Assembly (NCBI GenBank): GCA_903839865.1
Contig: CAIMEE010000447.1
Span: 1 to 51,244 of the forward strand
Direction of reading: 5' to 3'
Length of the DNA stretch: 51,244 bases
Source of the DNA: Enhydrobacter aerosaccus
GTDB taxonomy: Bacteria; Pseudomonadota; Alphaproteobacteria; Reyranellales; Reyranellaceae
The notes beneath the pieces are model-generated. The model did no database searches. It had not been told where the DNA came from and was given only the letters and a program-made list of their open reading frames with translations. The translations under genes and the position numbers were made by a program. Positions 41,001 through 50,884 of this stretch are shown in pieces; the first letter of the stretch is position 1, and every line of letters begins with the position of its first letter.

Positions 41001-41018
41001 GTGAACTTACTGTGACAG
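41001..41018 (-). promoter_or_regulatory. Pho-box candidate upstream of phnG
   Basis: On minus, CTGTCAC (41018-41012), four bases AGTA, then AGTTCAC (41007-41001). The first half equals the Pho-box consensus half-site; the second agrees at four of seven positions with the correct 11-base period. It lies ~60 bases before the phnG start and overlaps the last codons and stop of cobC. I see no convincing -10 after it. Confidence 0.4.
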
Positions 41019-41960
41019 AGCCTTCGCCAGGCGGGAAAACTCGGCTTCGGTTCCGGGCAGTCCGAAGCGGACCCACGACGGCTCGCGCGCGAAGCTGCGG
41101 ACATGGATGCCGCTTCGGCCCAGGGTCTCGACGATCTTCGCCGCATTGGGATGACGGCCCAGCCGGAAAAGCAACGTGCCGCCCAGGCTCGTGAAGCCAG
41201 CGCGCGTCATCAACTCGTCGAGACGCCTGCTGTCAGCGGTGAGGCGCCCCGTGGTCTGCGCGAGCCAGGCGTCGTCCGCCAGCGCCCGCCGTCCGATCTC
41301 GATCGCGGGGCCGGGAACGGCCCACGGTCCCAACTCCTCGCGCAGCCGGTTCGCGAAGGCGCGTTCGGCGATCGCGAAGCCCAGGCGCAGTCCGGCCAGT
41401 CCGTAGGTCTTGCCGAAGGAACGCAGGATGACGGCGTTCGCGCCCGCGAAGCTCGCCGTGCGCGGATGGAAGTCGATGAAGGCTTCGTCGACGATCAGCA
41501 GGCCTGTCACCGCCTGAAGGTCGGAGACTGGCGCAAGCCGTCCCGTCGGATTGTTGGGATTCACCAGCACCGTCACGTCGGCGCTCGCCGGTAGCCTGTC
41601 CGCGACCGTCACCTCGTGGCCCTGGCGCCGCCACGAGACTTCATGTTCCTCGTAGGTCGGCCCGACGATGGCGACACGAGATGTCGCTACGAGACGCGGC
41701 AAAATCTGGATCAGCGCTTGCGTGCCGGGGGCCGCGACGATCGTCTCGGGATCATCGACGCCGTAACGCTTCGCGGCGGCGTCGATCAGTGCTTGCAGAT
41801 CGTCCTGCGACGGAAGCTGCGTCCAGCTTTCGAGAGGCAGCGGCGGCACCGGATAGGGCACCGGGTTAATGCCGGTCGACAGATCGATCCACGGCTGCGG
41901 CGCATCGGGATAGCGGCGACGCACGTCTCCCATGTCGCCACCATGCGTGACCGGTTTCAC
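41007..41960 (-). CDS. cobC: Threonine-phosphate decarboxylase-like aminotransferase (CobC), 317 aa
   Basis: PLP-dependent class I/II aminotransferase-fold enzyme supplying the aminopropanol linker of cobalamin. Marks: VTHGGDMGDVRRRYPDAP, WIDLSTGINPVPYPVPPL, LVNPNNPTGRLAPVSDL, LLIVDEAFIDFHP and ILRSFGKTYGLAGLRLGFAI with the PLP lysine. GTG 41960 is selected because it includes the conserved HGGD; ATG 41933 would cut it. Divergent from cobD, 30 bp apart. Confidence 0.93.
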   Translation of the reverse strand: MKPVTHGGDMGDVRRRYPDAPQPWIDLSTGINPVPYPVPPLPLESWTQLPSQDDLQALIDAAAKRYGVDDPETIVAAPGTQALIQILPRLVATSRVAIVGPTYEEHEVSWRRQGHEVTVADRLPASADVTVLVNPNNPTGRLAPVSDLQAVTGLLIVDEAFIDFHPRTASFAGANAVILRSFGKTYGLAGLRLGFAIAERAFANRLREELGPWAVPGPAIEIGRRALADDAWLAQTTGRLTADSRRLDELMTRAGFTSLGGTLLFRLGRHPNAAKIVETLGRSGIHVRSFAREPSWVRFGLPGTEAEFSRLAKALSQ

Positions 41961-41990
41961 GCCTTTGCTCGCCGTGTTAGGCAACGCCAC

Positions 41991-42941
41991 ATGTCCGTTG
42001 AACTCGCCCTCATTGCCGTCGCGCTGGAAGCGATCGTGGGATACCCGGACGCGGTCTATCGCGCGATCGGCCATCCCGTGACCTGGATCGGGCGGCTCAT
42101 AGCATGGTGCGACGCCACGTGGAATTCGCCCGATCAGTCGGCAGACGAGCGCCGCCTGTGGGGCGTGGCCACGCTGGCGCTGTTGGTCGTCGTTTCCTTC
42201 CTTGTGGGCCGGGTGCTCGAACAGCTGTTGCCCATGGTCCTGTGCGCCGTCATTGCCAGCAGCCTGCTCGCGCAACGCAGCCTCTATCGTCATGTCGCCG
42301 ACGTGGCCGAGGCGCTTGAAACAGGTGGACTGACCGCGGGTCGTAAGGCCGTCTCGATGATCGTCGGGCGCGATCCTGAGCAGCTCGACGAGGCGGGCGT
42401 GGGACGCGCGGCGATCGAAAGTCTTGCCGAGAATTTCTCCGATGGCATCGTGGCGCCGTTGTTCTGGCTCGCCGTCCTGGGCATGCCGGGGGGCATCGCC
42501 TACAAGGCGGTCAACACTGCCGACAGCATGATCGGCCACAAGTCGGAGAAGTATCTTGCCTTCGGTTGGGCTTCGGCGCGTTTCGACGATCTGGTGAATC
42601 TCCCTGCGTCGCGTCTTGCCGCCCTGTGGCTGATCGCGGCCGCGGGCTTCCTGCCTGGCGGCTCGCCGCAGCGTGCCTGGGCGACAGTGCGGCGCGACGC
42701 CAGGTTCCACCGCTCGCCCAATGCCGGCTGGCCGGAGGCCGCGATGGCGGGCGCCCTCGGGCTCAAGCTCAATGGGCCGCGCATCTACGACGGCGAGATC
42801 GTCGACGATCCCTATATGGGAGATGGGCGCAGCGCCGTGACGATGGCGGATATCCGTGCAGCGCTGAAGCTCTATCGTATCGCGTGCGGCCTGCAGATCG
42901 CGGTGCTGGCGCTCCTCGCCGTGCTCAGCCTGCCGTCGTGA
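41991..42941 (+). CDS. cobD: Adenosylcobinamide-phosphate synthase (CobD/CbiB), 316 aa
   Basis: Membrane enzyme attaching aminopropanol (phosphate) to adenosylcobyric acid. Marks: [80 protein letters not shown] and [23 protein letters not shown] 41991 starts [15 protein letters not shown]; the longer frame upstream overlaps cobC. Converges on cobQ, overlapping by 17 bp. Confidence 0.96.
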   Translation: MSVELALIAVALEAIVGYPDAVYRAIGHPVTWIGRLIAWCDATWNSPDQSADERRLWGVATLALLVVVSFLVGRVLEQLLPMVLCAVIASSLLAQRSLYRHVADVAEALETGGLTAGRKAVSMIVGRDPEQLDEAGVGRAAIESLAENFSDGIVAPLFWLAVLGMPGGIAYKAVNTADSMIGHKSEKYLAFGWASARFDDLVNLPASRLAALWLIAAAGFLPGGSPQRAWATVRRDARFHRSPNAGWPEAAMAGALGLKLNGPRIYDGEIVDDPYMGDGRSAVTMADIRAALKLYRIACGLQIAVLALLAVLSLPS

Positions 42942-44394
42942 TCGTGGGTGAGCGCGCGAGCGCAAGCAGCGCGTCGCAATCGATGTACTTCTCGAGATGG
43001 TCGGCCAGCAGATCGAGGGTCGCTTCGACTTCGGCCTCGTAGGAGAGCGTCGAGGTCGGCGCGCCGATTTTGTCCAGCCAGTAGCGGCGCTGACGGTCGT
43101 CGGTCAGCAAGCCGTGGATGTAGCAGCCGGCGATGCGGCCGGAATCGCTCACCATGCCGTCGGGCTTGCCGGTAACGAGTTTCAACAGGGGCCGCGTGGC
43201 GCCCGTCGTGCGGCCGATGTGGATCTCATAGCCCTTGAACGGCACGTTGCCGGCGACCGTCTTGCCAGTGGTCTCGACCAGAACCTTTTCGCCTTCCAGC
43301 GCCGTTTCGATTTCGAGCAGGCCCAGGCCTTCGACCGACGAGGGTGGTCCCTCGATACCGTCGAAGTCAGCAACTTTGCGGCCGAGCATCTGGTAGCCGC
43401 CGCAGATGCCCAGCACGTGGCCGCCGCGCCGCACGTGCGCCTGCAGGTCGATGTCCCAGCCGGCGTCGCGCAACGAGGCGAGGTCGGCGATCGTGGCTTT
43501 GGAACCGGGCAGGATCACGAGCGCGCAATCGCCGGGGATGGGCTCACCGGGGCGTACGAAGATCAAATCCACGCCGGGTTCGAGTTTCAGCGGGTCGAAG
43601 TCGTCGAAGTTGGCGATGCGCGGATAGGCCAGCACGGCGATCTTCACGCTTCCGCCGGTCCGTGCGGTGGGCAGTCCCAGTGCATCTTCAGGCGGCAGTT
43701 TGTAGGCCGCGTCGAAGTAGGGAACGAGGCCGAGCGATTTCCAGCCGGTCTGCTGGGCGATCATCGTCATGCCGTCGTCAAACAATGAAGGATCGCCGCG
43801 GAAGCGATTGACGATGAAGCCCGCGATCATCTTGGCATCTTCGGGCTCGATGACGGCCTTCGTGCCGACCAGGCTTGCAATGACGCCGCCGCGGTCGATG
43901 TCGCCCAGCAGGATGACGGGCACGTTGGCGGCGCGCGCGAAGCCCATGTTGGCAATGTCGGCGGCACGCAGGTTCACCTCCGAAGCAGACCCCGCTCCTT
44001 CGACCAGCACGAGGTCGGCGTCCGCGGCGAGCTTGCCGAAGCTTTCGAGGACGGCGCCCAGCAGCCTGGGCTTCATCGACTGGTACTCGCGCGCCTTGGC
44101 GGTGCCCACGACCTTGCCTTGCACGATGACCTGCGAGCCGGTTTCGCTTTGGGGTTTCAACAGCACCGGATTCATATGCACGCTGAGGGGCGTCTTGGCC
44201 GCGCGCGCCTGCAGCGCCTGGGCGCGGCCGATCTCGCCGCCGTCGGCGGTAACGGCCGCGTTGTTCGACATGTTCTGTGGCTTGAAGGGGCGCACCTTGA
44301 GGCCGCGCCGCGTGAAGGCCCGCGCGAGGCCAGCCACGATCAACGACTTGCCGACATCCGAACCCGTGCCCTGGATCATGATCGCTCGCGCCAT
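42925..44394 (-). CDS. cobQ: Cobyric acid synthase (CobQ), 489 aa
   Basis: Amidates four side chains of adenosylcobyrinic acid diamide using glutamine and ATP. N-terminal synthetase: [33 protein letters not shown]-terminal glutamine amidotransferase: [15 protein letters not shown] with the nucleophilic Cys and a YIHGLLTDD tail with the catalytic His. Begins two bases after the cobO stop. Normal length. Confidence 0.97.
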   Translation of the reverse strand: MARAIMIQGTGSDVGKSLIVAGLARAFTRRGLKVRPFKPQNMSNNAAVTADGGEIGRAQALQARAAKTPLSVHMNPVLLKPQSETGSQVIVQGKVVGTAKAREYQSMKPRLLGAVLESFGKLAADADLVLVEGAGSASEVNLRAADIANMGFARAANVPVILLGDIDRGGVIASLVGTKAVIEPEDAKMIAGFIVNRFRGDPSLFDDGMTMIAQQTGWKSLGLVPYFDAAYKLPPEDALGLPTARTGGSVKIAVLAYPRIANFDDFDPLKLEPGVDLIFVRPGEPIPGDCALVILPGSKATIADLASLRDAGWDIDLQAHVRRGGHVLGICGGYQMLGRKVADFDGIEGPPSSVEGLGLLEIETALEGEKVLVETTGKTVAGNVPFKGYEIHIGRTTGATRPLLKLVTGKPDGMVSDSGRIAGCYIHGLLTDDRQRRYWLDKIGAPTSTLSYEAEVEATLDLLADHLEKYIDCDALLALARSPTITTAG

Positions 44395-44396
44395 GA

Positions 44397-45008
44397 TCAG
44401 AACTCGATTCCCTCCTGCGCCTTCACGCCTGCCGCGAAGTGATGCTTCACCGGCGTCATCTCGGTCACGAGGTCAGCCGCGTCGAGCATTTCCTGCCTGG
44501 CGTTGCGACCGGTGACGACGATGTGCTGATCGTGCCGCCGTGCCTTCAAGGCCGCGACGACTTTGGCGATGTCGAGATGATCGTAGCGGAGCGCGATGTT
44601 GAGTTCGTCGAGCACGATGAAGCGGATCGCGGGATCGGCCATCAGACGCTCGGTCGCCGCCCACGCCTTCTCGGCGGCAGCCACATCGCGCGCACGATCC
44701 TGAGTCTCCCAGGTGAAGCCTTCACCCAGGGTGTGCCACTGGACCTGGTCGCCGAACTTCTCGGCCGCCGTGCGTTCGCCCGATTGCCAGGCGCCTTTGC
44801 CGAACTGCACGACGCCGCATCGGAAGCCGCGACCCAGCGCCCGCATCATCAGCCCGAAGGCTGCCGTCGACTTGCCCTTGCCCTTGCCGGTGTGGACGAT
44901 CAGCAGGCCCTTTTCGATGGTCTTGGCCGCGACCTCTTTGTCCTGAATAGCCTTGCGGTTGGCCATTTTGGCCTTGTGCCGCGCGTCGTCGTCGTTTGCT
45001 GTGGTCAT
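44397..45008 (-). CDS. cobO: Corrinoid adenosyltransferase (CobO/BtuR), 203 aa
   Basis: Adds the adenosyl group to Co(I) corrinoids. P-loop [20 protein letters not shown], then [36 protein letters not shown] and [20 protein letters not shown]. Start at ATG 45008 ([12 protein letters not shown]); the longer frame upstream runs into the riboswitch on the other strand. Minus-strand pair with cobQ. Confidence 0.96.
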   Translation of the reverse strand: MTTANDDDARHKAKMANRKAIQDKEVAAKTIEKGLLIVHTGKGKGKSTAAFGLMMRALGRGFRCGVVQFGKGAWQSGERTAAEKFGDQVQWHTLGEGFTWETQDRARDVAAAEKAWAATERLMADPAIRFIVLDELNIALRYDHLDIAKVVAALKARRHDQHIVVTGRNARQEMLDAADLVTEMTPVKHHFAAGVKAQEGIEF

Positions 45009-45033
45009 GCCGGCACAATGGGCGGCAAAGCCC

Positions 45034-45062
45034 TTGTCATCAAGCCGCCCGGCCCCTATCAA
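45034..45062 (+). promoter_or_regulatory. Sigma-70-type promoter ahead of the cobalamin riboswitch
   Basis: TTGTCA (45034-45039) and TATCAA (45057-45062) are 17 bases apart, matching the -35 and -10 consensus at five and four of six positions. A start near 45070 would open the transcript at the first riboswitch base-pairs. Confidence 0.5.
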
Positions 45063-45069
45063 GCGGGCG

Positions 45070-45235
45070 ACGGTGCCCCTCACGGGGATCAAAGGGAATG
45101 CGGTTCATTCCGCGGCTGCCCCCGCAACTGTAGTCGGCGAGCTGACGGCCACGAGCCACTGGTAGTACCGAAAGGGAAGCCGGGAAGGCGGCCGGAGGCG
45201 GTGACCCGAGAGCCAGGAAACCTGCCGTCGCGAGG
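45070..45235 (+). ncRNA. Cobalamin (B12/AdoCbl) riboswitch
   Basis: Contains, in order, the landmarks of the class: GGTGCCCCTCACGGGG (45072 on), AAAGGGAATGCGGTTC, GCGGCTGCCCCCGCAACTGT (~45112-45131), GAGCCACTGG, GGGAAGGCGG, GGCGGTGACCCG and the B12 box GAGCCAGGAAACCTGCCGTC. It lies upstream of DUF1636-cobW-cobN-cobG-cobH and should turn them down when adenosylcobalamin is plentiful. The neighbouring minus-strand cobO starts 62 bases away and is not under its control. Confidence 0.96.
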
Positions 45236-45245
45236 ATTGAACCGA

Positions 45246-45263
45246 TGGCGCGGGGTGGCGCCA
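45246..45263 (+). promoter_or_regulatory. Hairpin next to the ribosome site after the riboswitch
   Basis: TGGCGC (45246-45251) and GCGCCA (45258-45263) form a perfect 6-bp stem with a six-base loop, ending two bases before the GTGAGGA ribosome site. It may be part of the riboswitch expression platform acting on translation. No U-tract follows, so it does not look like a terminator. Confidence 0.45.
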
Positions 45264-45276
45264 AGTGAGGAATGAC

Positions 45277-45639
45277 GTGTCGACACTCTTTGTCTGTGTG
45301 ACCTGTCGCCGCGAGGGCGATCCGCCGGCGGAGGTGCGCCCGGGGGCGCGCCTTTATGCGGCGTTGAAAGAGCGCGCGACGGACATCGATGTCGTGCCGG
45401 TCGAGTGCCTCTCCAACTGCACGCGCTCCTGCAGCACCGCCGTTACGGCGCCGGGCAAGTGGACCTATGTCGTGGGCGACCTCGACCCTGAACACAACGT
45501 CGACGACATCCTGAATTTTGCGCGTGCTCACAAGGCTGCGCCGGACGGGCTTCCGCCGTGGCGGGAGCGTCCGGTCCATGTCCGCCAACACACGATCGCG
45601 CGCGTGCCGCCAATGCGTCCTCCGGAGGAACTGAAATGA
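45277..45639 (+). CDS. DUF1636 metal-binding protein, 120 aa
   Basis: Small cysteine-rich protein that often precedes cobW in alphaproteobacterial cobalamin operons. Cysteines C7, C10, C44, C48 and C52 (FVCVTCRREG; ECLSNCTRSCS) look like an iron-sulfur or metal site of thioredoxin-like ferredoxins. Function unknown; cobalt delivery or redox support of chelatase is possible. GTG 45277 has GAGGA before it; GTG 45265 in frame adds four residues but coincides with that ribosome site. Overlaps cobW by 4 bp. Confidence 0.85.
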   Translation: MSTLFVCVTCRREGDPPAEVRPGARLYAALKERATDIDVVPVECLSNCTRSCSTAVTAPGKWTYVVGDLDPEHNVDDILNFARAHKAAPDGLPPWRERPVHVRQHTIARVPPMRPPEELK

Positions 45640-46670
45640 GTGCTCTTGCCAAAGTACCCTGCACCATCGTCACCGGTTTCCTGGGTGCGGGAAAGACGAC
45701 GCTCGTGCGCCATGTGCTCGAGAACGCCGAAGGCCGCCGCCTCGCCGTCATCGTCAACGAGTTCGGTGACGTCGGCATCGACGGCGACATCCTGAAGAGC
45801 TGCGGCATCGAAAGCTGCCCGGAAGACGCGATCGTCGAACTGGCGAACGGCTGCATCTGCTGCACGGTTGCCGACGACTTCGTGCCGGCGCTCGAGGCCC
45901 TGCTCAATCGGCCCAACCCGCCCGAGCATATTGTGATCGAAACCTCGGGCCTCGCGCTGCCCAAGCCGCTGGTCCAGGCATTCAACTGGCCCGCGATCGC
46001 CTCGCGCGTGACAGTAGACGGCGTGATCGCGGTGGTCGATGGCGCCGCGGTCTTCGACGGCCGCTTCGCAGACGATCCGGTGAAGCTGGCCAAGCAGCGC
46101 GCCCAGGACTCCTCGATCGACCATGACAATCCCCTCGAGGAAGTTTTCGAGGATCAGCTCCTTTGCGCCGATCTCGTGGTGATGAACAAGGCCGACCTCA
46201 TGTCGGTTGCCGAGCGCAGGGACGTGGCGGGCCAGATCGGCAAGACCCTGTCGCGCGCGGTGAAGATCGTCGAAGTCGAGAACGGCAAGGTGCCGACTTC
46301 GGTGCTGCTGGGATTGGGCGCAGCGGCCGAGGCCGATCTCGCGGCGCGTCCGTCGCATCACGATGCCGAGGGCGAGCACGACCACGAGGACTTCGAGACA
46401 TTCATCGTCGACCTGCCGGTGTTCGACACGCCGCAGCAATTGGTCGACCGCATCAAGAAGATCGCCGACGTGCACGACGTGTTGCGCGCCAAGGGCTTTG
46501 CCGATGTGAAGGGCAAGCCGATGCGCCTGCTCGTGCAGGGCGTGGGCAACCGCATCCAGCACCAGTTCGACCGCCAGTGGAAGCCGGGCGAGCCGCGCCT
46601 GGGCCGCCTGGTGGTGATCGGCGAGAAGGGCCTGGACCAGGCCGCCATCCGCGCGCTGATCTCCGGCTGA
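45636..46670 (+). CDS. cobW: CobW GTPase, metal chaperone of cobalamin synthesis, 344 aa
   Basis: G3E GTPase: P-loop TGFLGAGKTTLVRHVL (residues 13-28), metal site GCICC (C73, C75, C76), VVMNKADL, and a His/Asp-rich stretch SHHDAEGEHDHEDFE before the C-terminal domain that may bind cobalt. It likely delivers Co(II) to the CobN chelatase encoded next. ATG 45636 overlaps the DUF1636 stop (ATGA) and matches the family N-terminus. Confidence 0.96.
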   Translation: MSALAKVPCTIVTGFLGAGKTTLVRHVLENAEGRRLAVIVNEFGDVGIDGDILKSCGIESCPEDAIVELANGCICCTVADDFVPALEALLNRPNPPEHIVIETSGLALPKPLVQAFNWPAIASRVTVDGVIAVVDGAAVFDGRFADDPVKLAKQRAQDSSIDHDNPLEEVFEDQLLCADLVVMNKADLMSVAERRDVAGQIGKTLSRAVKIVEVENGKVPTSVLLGLGAAAEADLAARPSHHDAEGEHDHEDFETFIVDLPVFDTPQQLVDRIKKIADVHDVLRAKGFADVKGKPMRLLVQGVGNRIQHQFDRQWKPGEPRLGRLVVIGEKGLDQAAIRALISG

Positions 46671-46676
46671 GACTTC

Positions 46677-49600
46677 ATGCATATCCTGGCGACTGAAATT
46701 GCGAGTCTCGACGACGCCGAGGCGGCCGTCGATCTTGCGCAGTCGCCGGCCGATATCGTCGTGCTCTCGTTTTCCGACAGCGACCTCTCGGCATTGGCTG
46801 TCGCGTGGCAGCGCGACGCCGACGAACTGCCGTCATTGCGCCTCGCCAGCCTGAAGAAGCTGCGTCATCCGATGTCGGTCGACCTCTATGTCGACACGGT
46901 CGTTGCCAAGGCCAAGGTCGTCATCGTGCGATGCCTCGGCGGTCTCGATTACTGGCGCTACGGGTTGGAGCGCATTGCCGACGCCGCGCGTGACAACGGC
47001 ATCCTGTTTGCGGCACTGCCAGGCGACGATCGCCCCGATCCGCGACTGGCATCGGCTTCGACGATGCCACGCGAGAATCTTGCCCTGCTCGATAGCTTCT
47101 TCCGTGAGGGCGGCGCCGACAATCTTGGCAACGCGTTGCGCCTGGTCGTGGGCTTGCCGTGGCAGTCCCCAGTGGCGGTCGGGCCGTTCACCATCCTCGG
47201 CAACACCGATGACGGACGGCCGACCGCGCTGATCGTCTTCTATCGCGCCAATCTGACGTCGGCCGACATGGCACCGATCGAAGCGCTGATGTCGGCGCTC
47301 GATCGCGAAGGATTGGCGCCGCTGGCCGTTGCCGTGGGCAGTCTCAAGGATCCGGCGATCCAGGCGCCGCTCGGCGAGCTTCTGCGGTGCCGCAAGCCCG
47401 CGATCATTCTCAACACAACGGCCTTCTCGGCAATGCGTGCGGACGACACGACAATCCTGGACCAGGCCGACGTGCCCGTGCTGCAGGTCGTCCTGTCCGG
47501 CAGTGTGCGGTCGGCCTGGTCGGACTCGGCGCGCGGACTGTCGCCGTCGGATCTCGCGATGAACGTCGTGCTGCCAGAACTGGATGGCCGTCTTCTCACG
47601 CGGGCGATCTCTTTCAAGGAAGAGATGCCGGTCGATCCGCGCATCGAATTCGCCAGCGTCCAGCACGTGGCTGTTCCCGACCGTGTGGACTATGTCGCGC
47701 GTCTGGCGGCCAACTGGGCGGCCTTGGCGCGCAAGACTCCGGACGAACGCCGGATCGCGCTCGTCCTCTCGAACTATCCCGCGCGTGGCGGTCGCGCCGG
47801 CTATGCCGTCGGTCTCGACACGACAGAGAGCACGCTCGAAATCCTGAAGCTGCTGCGCGCCGAAGGCTATGATGTCGGCGCGACCGATTGGCGGCCCTCG
47901 GACATCGCGCCACTTCTGAGCGGCGCGTTGCCGTATTTGCGCTGCGGGAAAGTCACCGTCCTGCTGCAGCCCGATCGCGGCTCCGACTATCACGACATGT
48001 CGGCAGCGCCGCATGCCGACTATGTCGCGGTCTACGCCTGGCTGCGCGACGCGGAAAAAATCGATGCACTGATCCATCTCGGCACGCACGGCACGCTCGA
48101 ATGGCTGCCGGGCAAGGCGCTGGCATTGTCAAGCGAGTGCTGGCCGGAGAAGGTGCTGGGCCCGATCCCCGTCATCTATCCGTTCATCGTCAACAATCCG
48201 GGCGAAGCGGTGCAGGCCAAACGTCGGCTCGCCGCCGTCACCATCGGTCACCTGACGCCGCCCCTCAGTGCTGCCGGTCTGCATGGGCCGCTGGCCGAGT
48301 TGGAAGGTCTTGTCGAGGAATATGCCTCGGCCGATGGACTCGATCGGCGGCGACTGGGGTTCCTCGAGGACGAGATTGTCGAGCGCGCCTGGTCGTCGGG
48401 TCTGGCGCAGGACTGCGGCCTGGTGAAAGGCGAGAGCAATCGCGAGGCTGTCGCCAAACTCGATGCCCAGCTGTGCGACATCAAGGACCTCAGCATCCGC
48501 GACGGCCTGCATGTCTTCGGCCGGACGCCCGATGAGGCGACGTTGAAGATCCTCGCGGCGTCCAGCAATGCCGAGGCCGGCGTCCGTGCGTCGGCAGCCT
48601 GCGAACGCGGCGCCCTGCTTGCAGCTCTTGCCGGTCGCAGGGTCGCGCCGGGCCCTGCCGGTGCGCCGACGCGCGGTCGCGCCGATGTGTTGCCGACGGG
48701 GCGCAATCTCACCTCGATCGATCCGCGCTCGATTCCTACGCGCACCGCGTCCACGATCGGCAAGCGCGCTGCGGCCGAGGTGGTGCGCCGCTACCTGCAG
48801 GACCAGGGCGAATATCCGCGCTCGCTGGTCATCGATCTTTGGGCCTCGGCATCGTTGCGCACAGGCGGTGACGATCTCGCCCAAGCCTTCGCCTATCTCG
48901 GCGTGCAGCCGCTGTGGGACAAGAATTCGAGCCGCGTCACCGGTATAGAGGTGATGCCGCTCGCGACCCTCGACCGGCCACGCATCGACGTGACCTTGCG
49001 CATCTCGGGCCTGTTCCGCGACATTTTCGAGACGCAGATCGCGCTATTCGATCTCGCCGTCCGCCGCATCGCTGCCCTCGACGAGGACGGTGCCGACAAT
49101 CCGTTGGCCGAGGCCGCGCGCCGGGGCGCCGATCTCGCGCGCGTGTTCGGCGGTGCGCCCGGCAGCTATGGCGCGCGGGCAGGTGACCTGGCGCTCGACG
49201 GCGACTGGAAGACGCGGGCCGATCTGGGCGAAGCCTATCTCGCGGCGGTGACCCACAGCTACGGCAGTAGCGACACGCCGGCGGGCGATGGTTTCCGCAG
49301 CCGCGTCTCCGGCGCCGATGTGCTGGTCCATCCGCAGGACGATCGCGAGCGCGACTTGCTCGATGGCGACGGTGTCGCCGACTTTGCAGGGGGCTTCGCC
49401 GCCGCAGCGGCCCTTCTGGGCAACGAGCCGGAGCTCTACCACCTCGACACCAGCCAGCCCGAGGCGCCCAGGGCCCGGCTTCTGGCGGAGGAGATTGCAC
49501 GGGTCGTGCGGGGCCGGCTCACCAATCCGCGTTGGCTGGCTGGAATGCTGGAGCATGGACATCGCGGCGTGGCGGAAGTCGCCCAGGGCGTCGACGCGCT

Positions 49601-49832
49601 CTATGCCTTTTCGGCCACGGCAGAGGTCGTTTCGGCCGCTCTTTTCGATGCAACCCATGCTGCCCTGATCGCCGATGAAGCGGTATTGTCCGCCATGATC
49701 CGCAGCAATCCCGCCGCGACCGCCGCCATCGCGCAACGCCTGCGCGATGCATTGGCGCGCGGCCTCTGGGTTAGCCGCCGCAACTCGACTGACCGCGAGC
49801 TCGAGCGCGCGATCCAGCGGGCCGGGTCATGA
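46677..49832 (+). CDS. cobN: Cobaltochelatase subunit CobN, 1051 aa
   Basis: Large subunit that inserts cobalt into hydrogenobyrinic diamide, with CobS and CobT (not in this window). Marks: MSVDLYVDTVVAKAKVVIVR, VLSNYPARGGRAGYAVGLDT, LIHLGTHGTLEWLPGKALAL, LGPIPVIYPFIVNNPGEAVQ and the C-terminal LTNPRWLAGMLEHGHRGVAE. Slightly shorter than some CobN (1100-1270 aa) but complete at both ends. Overlaps cobG by 4 bp. Confidence 0.96.
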   Translation: MHILATEIASLDDAEAAVDLAQSPADIVVLSFSDSDLSALAVAWQRDADELPSLRLASLKKLRHPMSVDLYVDTVVAKAKVVIVRCLGGLDYWRYGLERIADAARDNGILFAALPGDDRPDPRLASASTMPRENLALLDSFFREGGADNLGNALRLVVGLPWQSPVAVGPFTILGNTDDGRPTALIVFYRANLTSADMAPIEALMSALDREGLAPLAVAVGSLKDPAIQAPLGELLRCRKPAIILNTTAFSAMRADDTTILDQADVPVLQVVLSGSVRSAWSDSARGLSPSDLAMNVVLPELDGRLLTRAISFKEEMPVDPRIEFASVQHVAVPDRVDYVARLAANWAALARKTPDERRIALVLSNYPARGGRAGYAVGLDTTESTLEILKLLRAEGYDVGATDWRPSDIAPLLSGALPYLRCGKVTVLLQPDRGSDYHDMSAAPHADYVAVYAWLRDAEKIDALIHLGTHGTLEWLPGKALALSSECWPEKVLGPIPVIYPFIVNNPGEAVQAKRRLAAVTIGHLTPPLSAAGLHGPLAELEGLVEEYASADGLDRRRLGFLEDEIVERAWSSGLAQDCGLVKGESNREAVAKLDAQLCDIKDLSIRDGLHVFGRTPDEATLKILAASSNAEAGVRASAACERGALLAALAGRRVAPGPAGAPTRGRADVLPTGRNLTSIDPRSIPTRTASTIGKRAAAEVVRRYLQDQGEYPRSLVIDLWASASLRTGGDDLAQAFAYLGVQPLWDKNSSRVTGIEVMPLATLDRPRIDVTLRISGLFRDIFETQIALFDLAVRRIAALDEDGADNPLAEAARRGADLARVFGGAPGSYGARAGDLALDGDWKTRADLGEAYLAAVTHSYGSSDTPAGDGFRSRVSGADVLVHPQDDRERDLLDGDGVADFAGGFAAAAALLGNEPELYHLDTSQPEAPRARLLAEEIARVVRGRLTNPRWLAGMLEHGHRGVAEVAQGVDALYAFSATAEVVSAALFDATHAALIADEAVLSAMIRSNPAATAAIAQRLRDALARGLWVSRRNSTDRELERAIQRAGS

Positions 49833-50884
49833 GCATCGCCACGGCCTTCGAGGTGAAGGGTTGGTGCCCGGGTGTGCTCACGCCCATGCCGAGCGGCGAT
49901 GGCTTGCTGGTGCGCATCAAGCCGTGGTGCGGCGCCTTCACCGTGGCGCAGGCCGCCGGCATCGCCGATATCGCGGAGCGCCTCGGCAACGGCCACATCG
50001 ATCTTACGCGCCGGGCCAACCTGCAGATACGCGGCCTGCGCGAACAGACTCTTGGCGAACTGCGCGGGGCGTTGGGCCGGTTACACTTGCTCGACACGGA
50101 TGCGGCAACCGAAGCCGCGCGCAACGTGATGGTCGGTCCCCTGGGAGACGATGACGTGCGGTCGCTGGCCAACGCGTTGACGCGTGAGATCGTCGCAGAC
50201 CGTCGCCTTGCGGCATTGCCCGCCAAGTTCGGATGGCTGGTCGACGCAGGCGGGCCGCTATCGATCGTCGGCGAGCGCGCTGACGTTGCGTTGTTTGTGC
50301 TGCCGCGAGGCGTGGCTCTGCGCTTGCGCGGCGAGTGGCTCGGCATCGCATCTCGGGAGCAGGCCGTGAAAACGGCGATCGGTCTGGCATTGGGCGACCA
50401 GCCGTTGCTGTCGGCGATGGGCGACCTGCCCACGACGGGTGCGCGGCATCTCGGACAGATCTCCGGATTCTTTGGCGTTGCCGCTCCTTTCGGCGGCCTC
50501 GAAGCCGAACAGCTCCGCGCTCTGGCCGCTACGCCTGGCGCCAGCGAGCTGCGCCTCTCGCCCTGGCGCGCACTCTATCTGGACGCGCCGCCGGCGGATG
50601 TCGCCGGGCTGATCGTCGACGCGACCGATCCTCTGCTGCGCATCGAAGCCTGTCCTGGCGGGCCCGCCTGCCGTTCGAGCAGCGTCGACACGCGGCGGGA
50701 TGCCCGTCGCCTTGCGGCCAGCGGCTTCAAGGGTACGATCCATATCTCTGGTTGCGCCAAGGGCTGCGCGCGATCGGCGGCGGCCGACCTGACCCTCGTC
50801 GGCGAAAGTGGCCGCTACGGCGTCGTTCATAACGGCACGACACGCGATCCCTTCGAGAAAACCATCGAGCCGAACGCATTATGA
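49829..50884 (+). CDS. cobG: Precorrin-3B synthase (CobG), 351 aa
   Basis: Oxygen-dependent enzyme preparing the ring for contraction, the mark of the aerobic pathway. Sulfite/nitrite-reductase ferredoxin-like half at the N-terminus (CPGVLTPMPSGDGLLVRIKP, LTRRANLQIRGL) and iron-sulfur cysteines C275, C281, C309, C313 (ACPGGPAC; HISGCAKGCARS). ATG 49829. A little shorter than some CobG (~390-460 aa), with all four cysteines kept. Confidence 0.95.
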   Translation: MSIATAFEVKGWCPGVLTPMPSGDGLLVRIKPWCGAFTVAQAAGIADIAERLGNGHIDLTRRANLQIRGLREQTLGELRGALGRLHLLDTDAATEAARNVMVGPLGDDDVRSLANALTREIVADRRLAALPAKFGWLVDAGGPLSIVGERADVALFVLPRGVALRLRGEWLGIASREQAVKTAIGLALGDQPLLSAMGDLPTTGARHLGQISGFFGVAAPFGGLEAEQLRALAATPGASELRLSPWRALYLDAPPADVAGLIVDATDPLLRIEACPGGPACRSSSVDTRRDARRLAASGFKGTIHISGCAKGCARSAAADLTLVGESGRYGVVHNGTTRDPFEKTIEPNAL

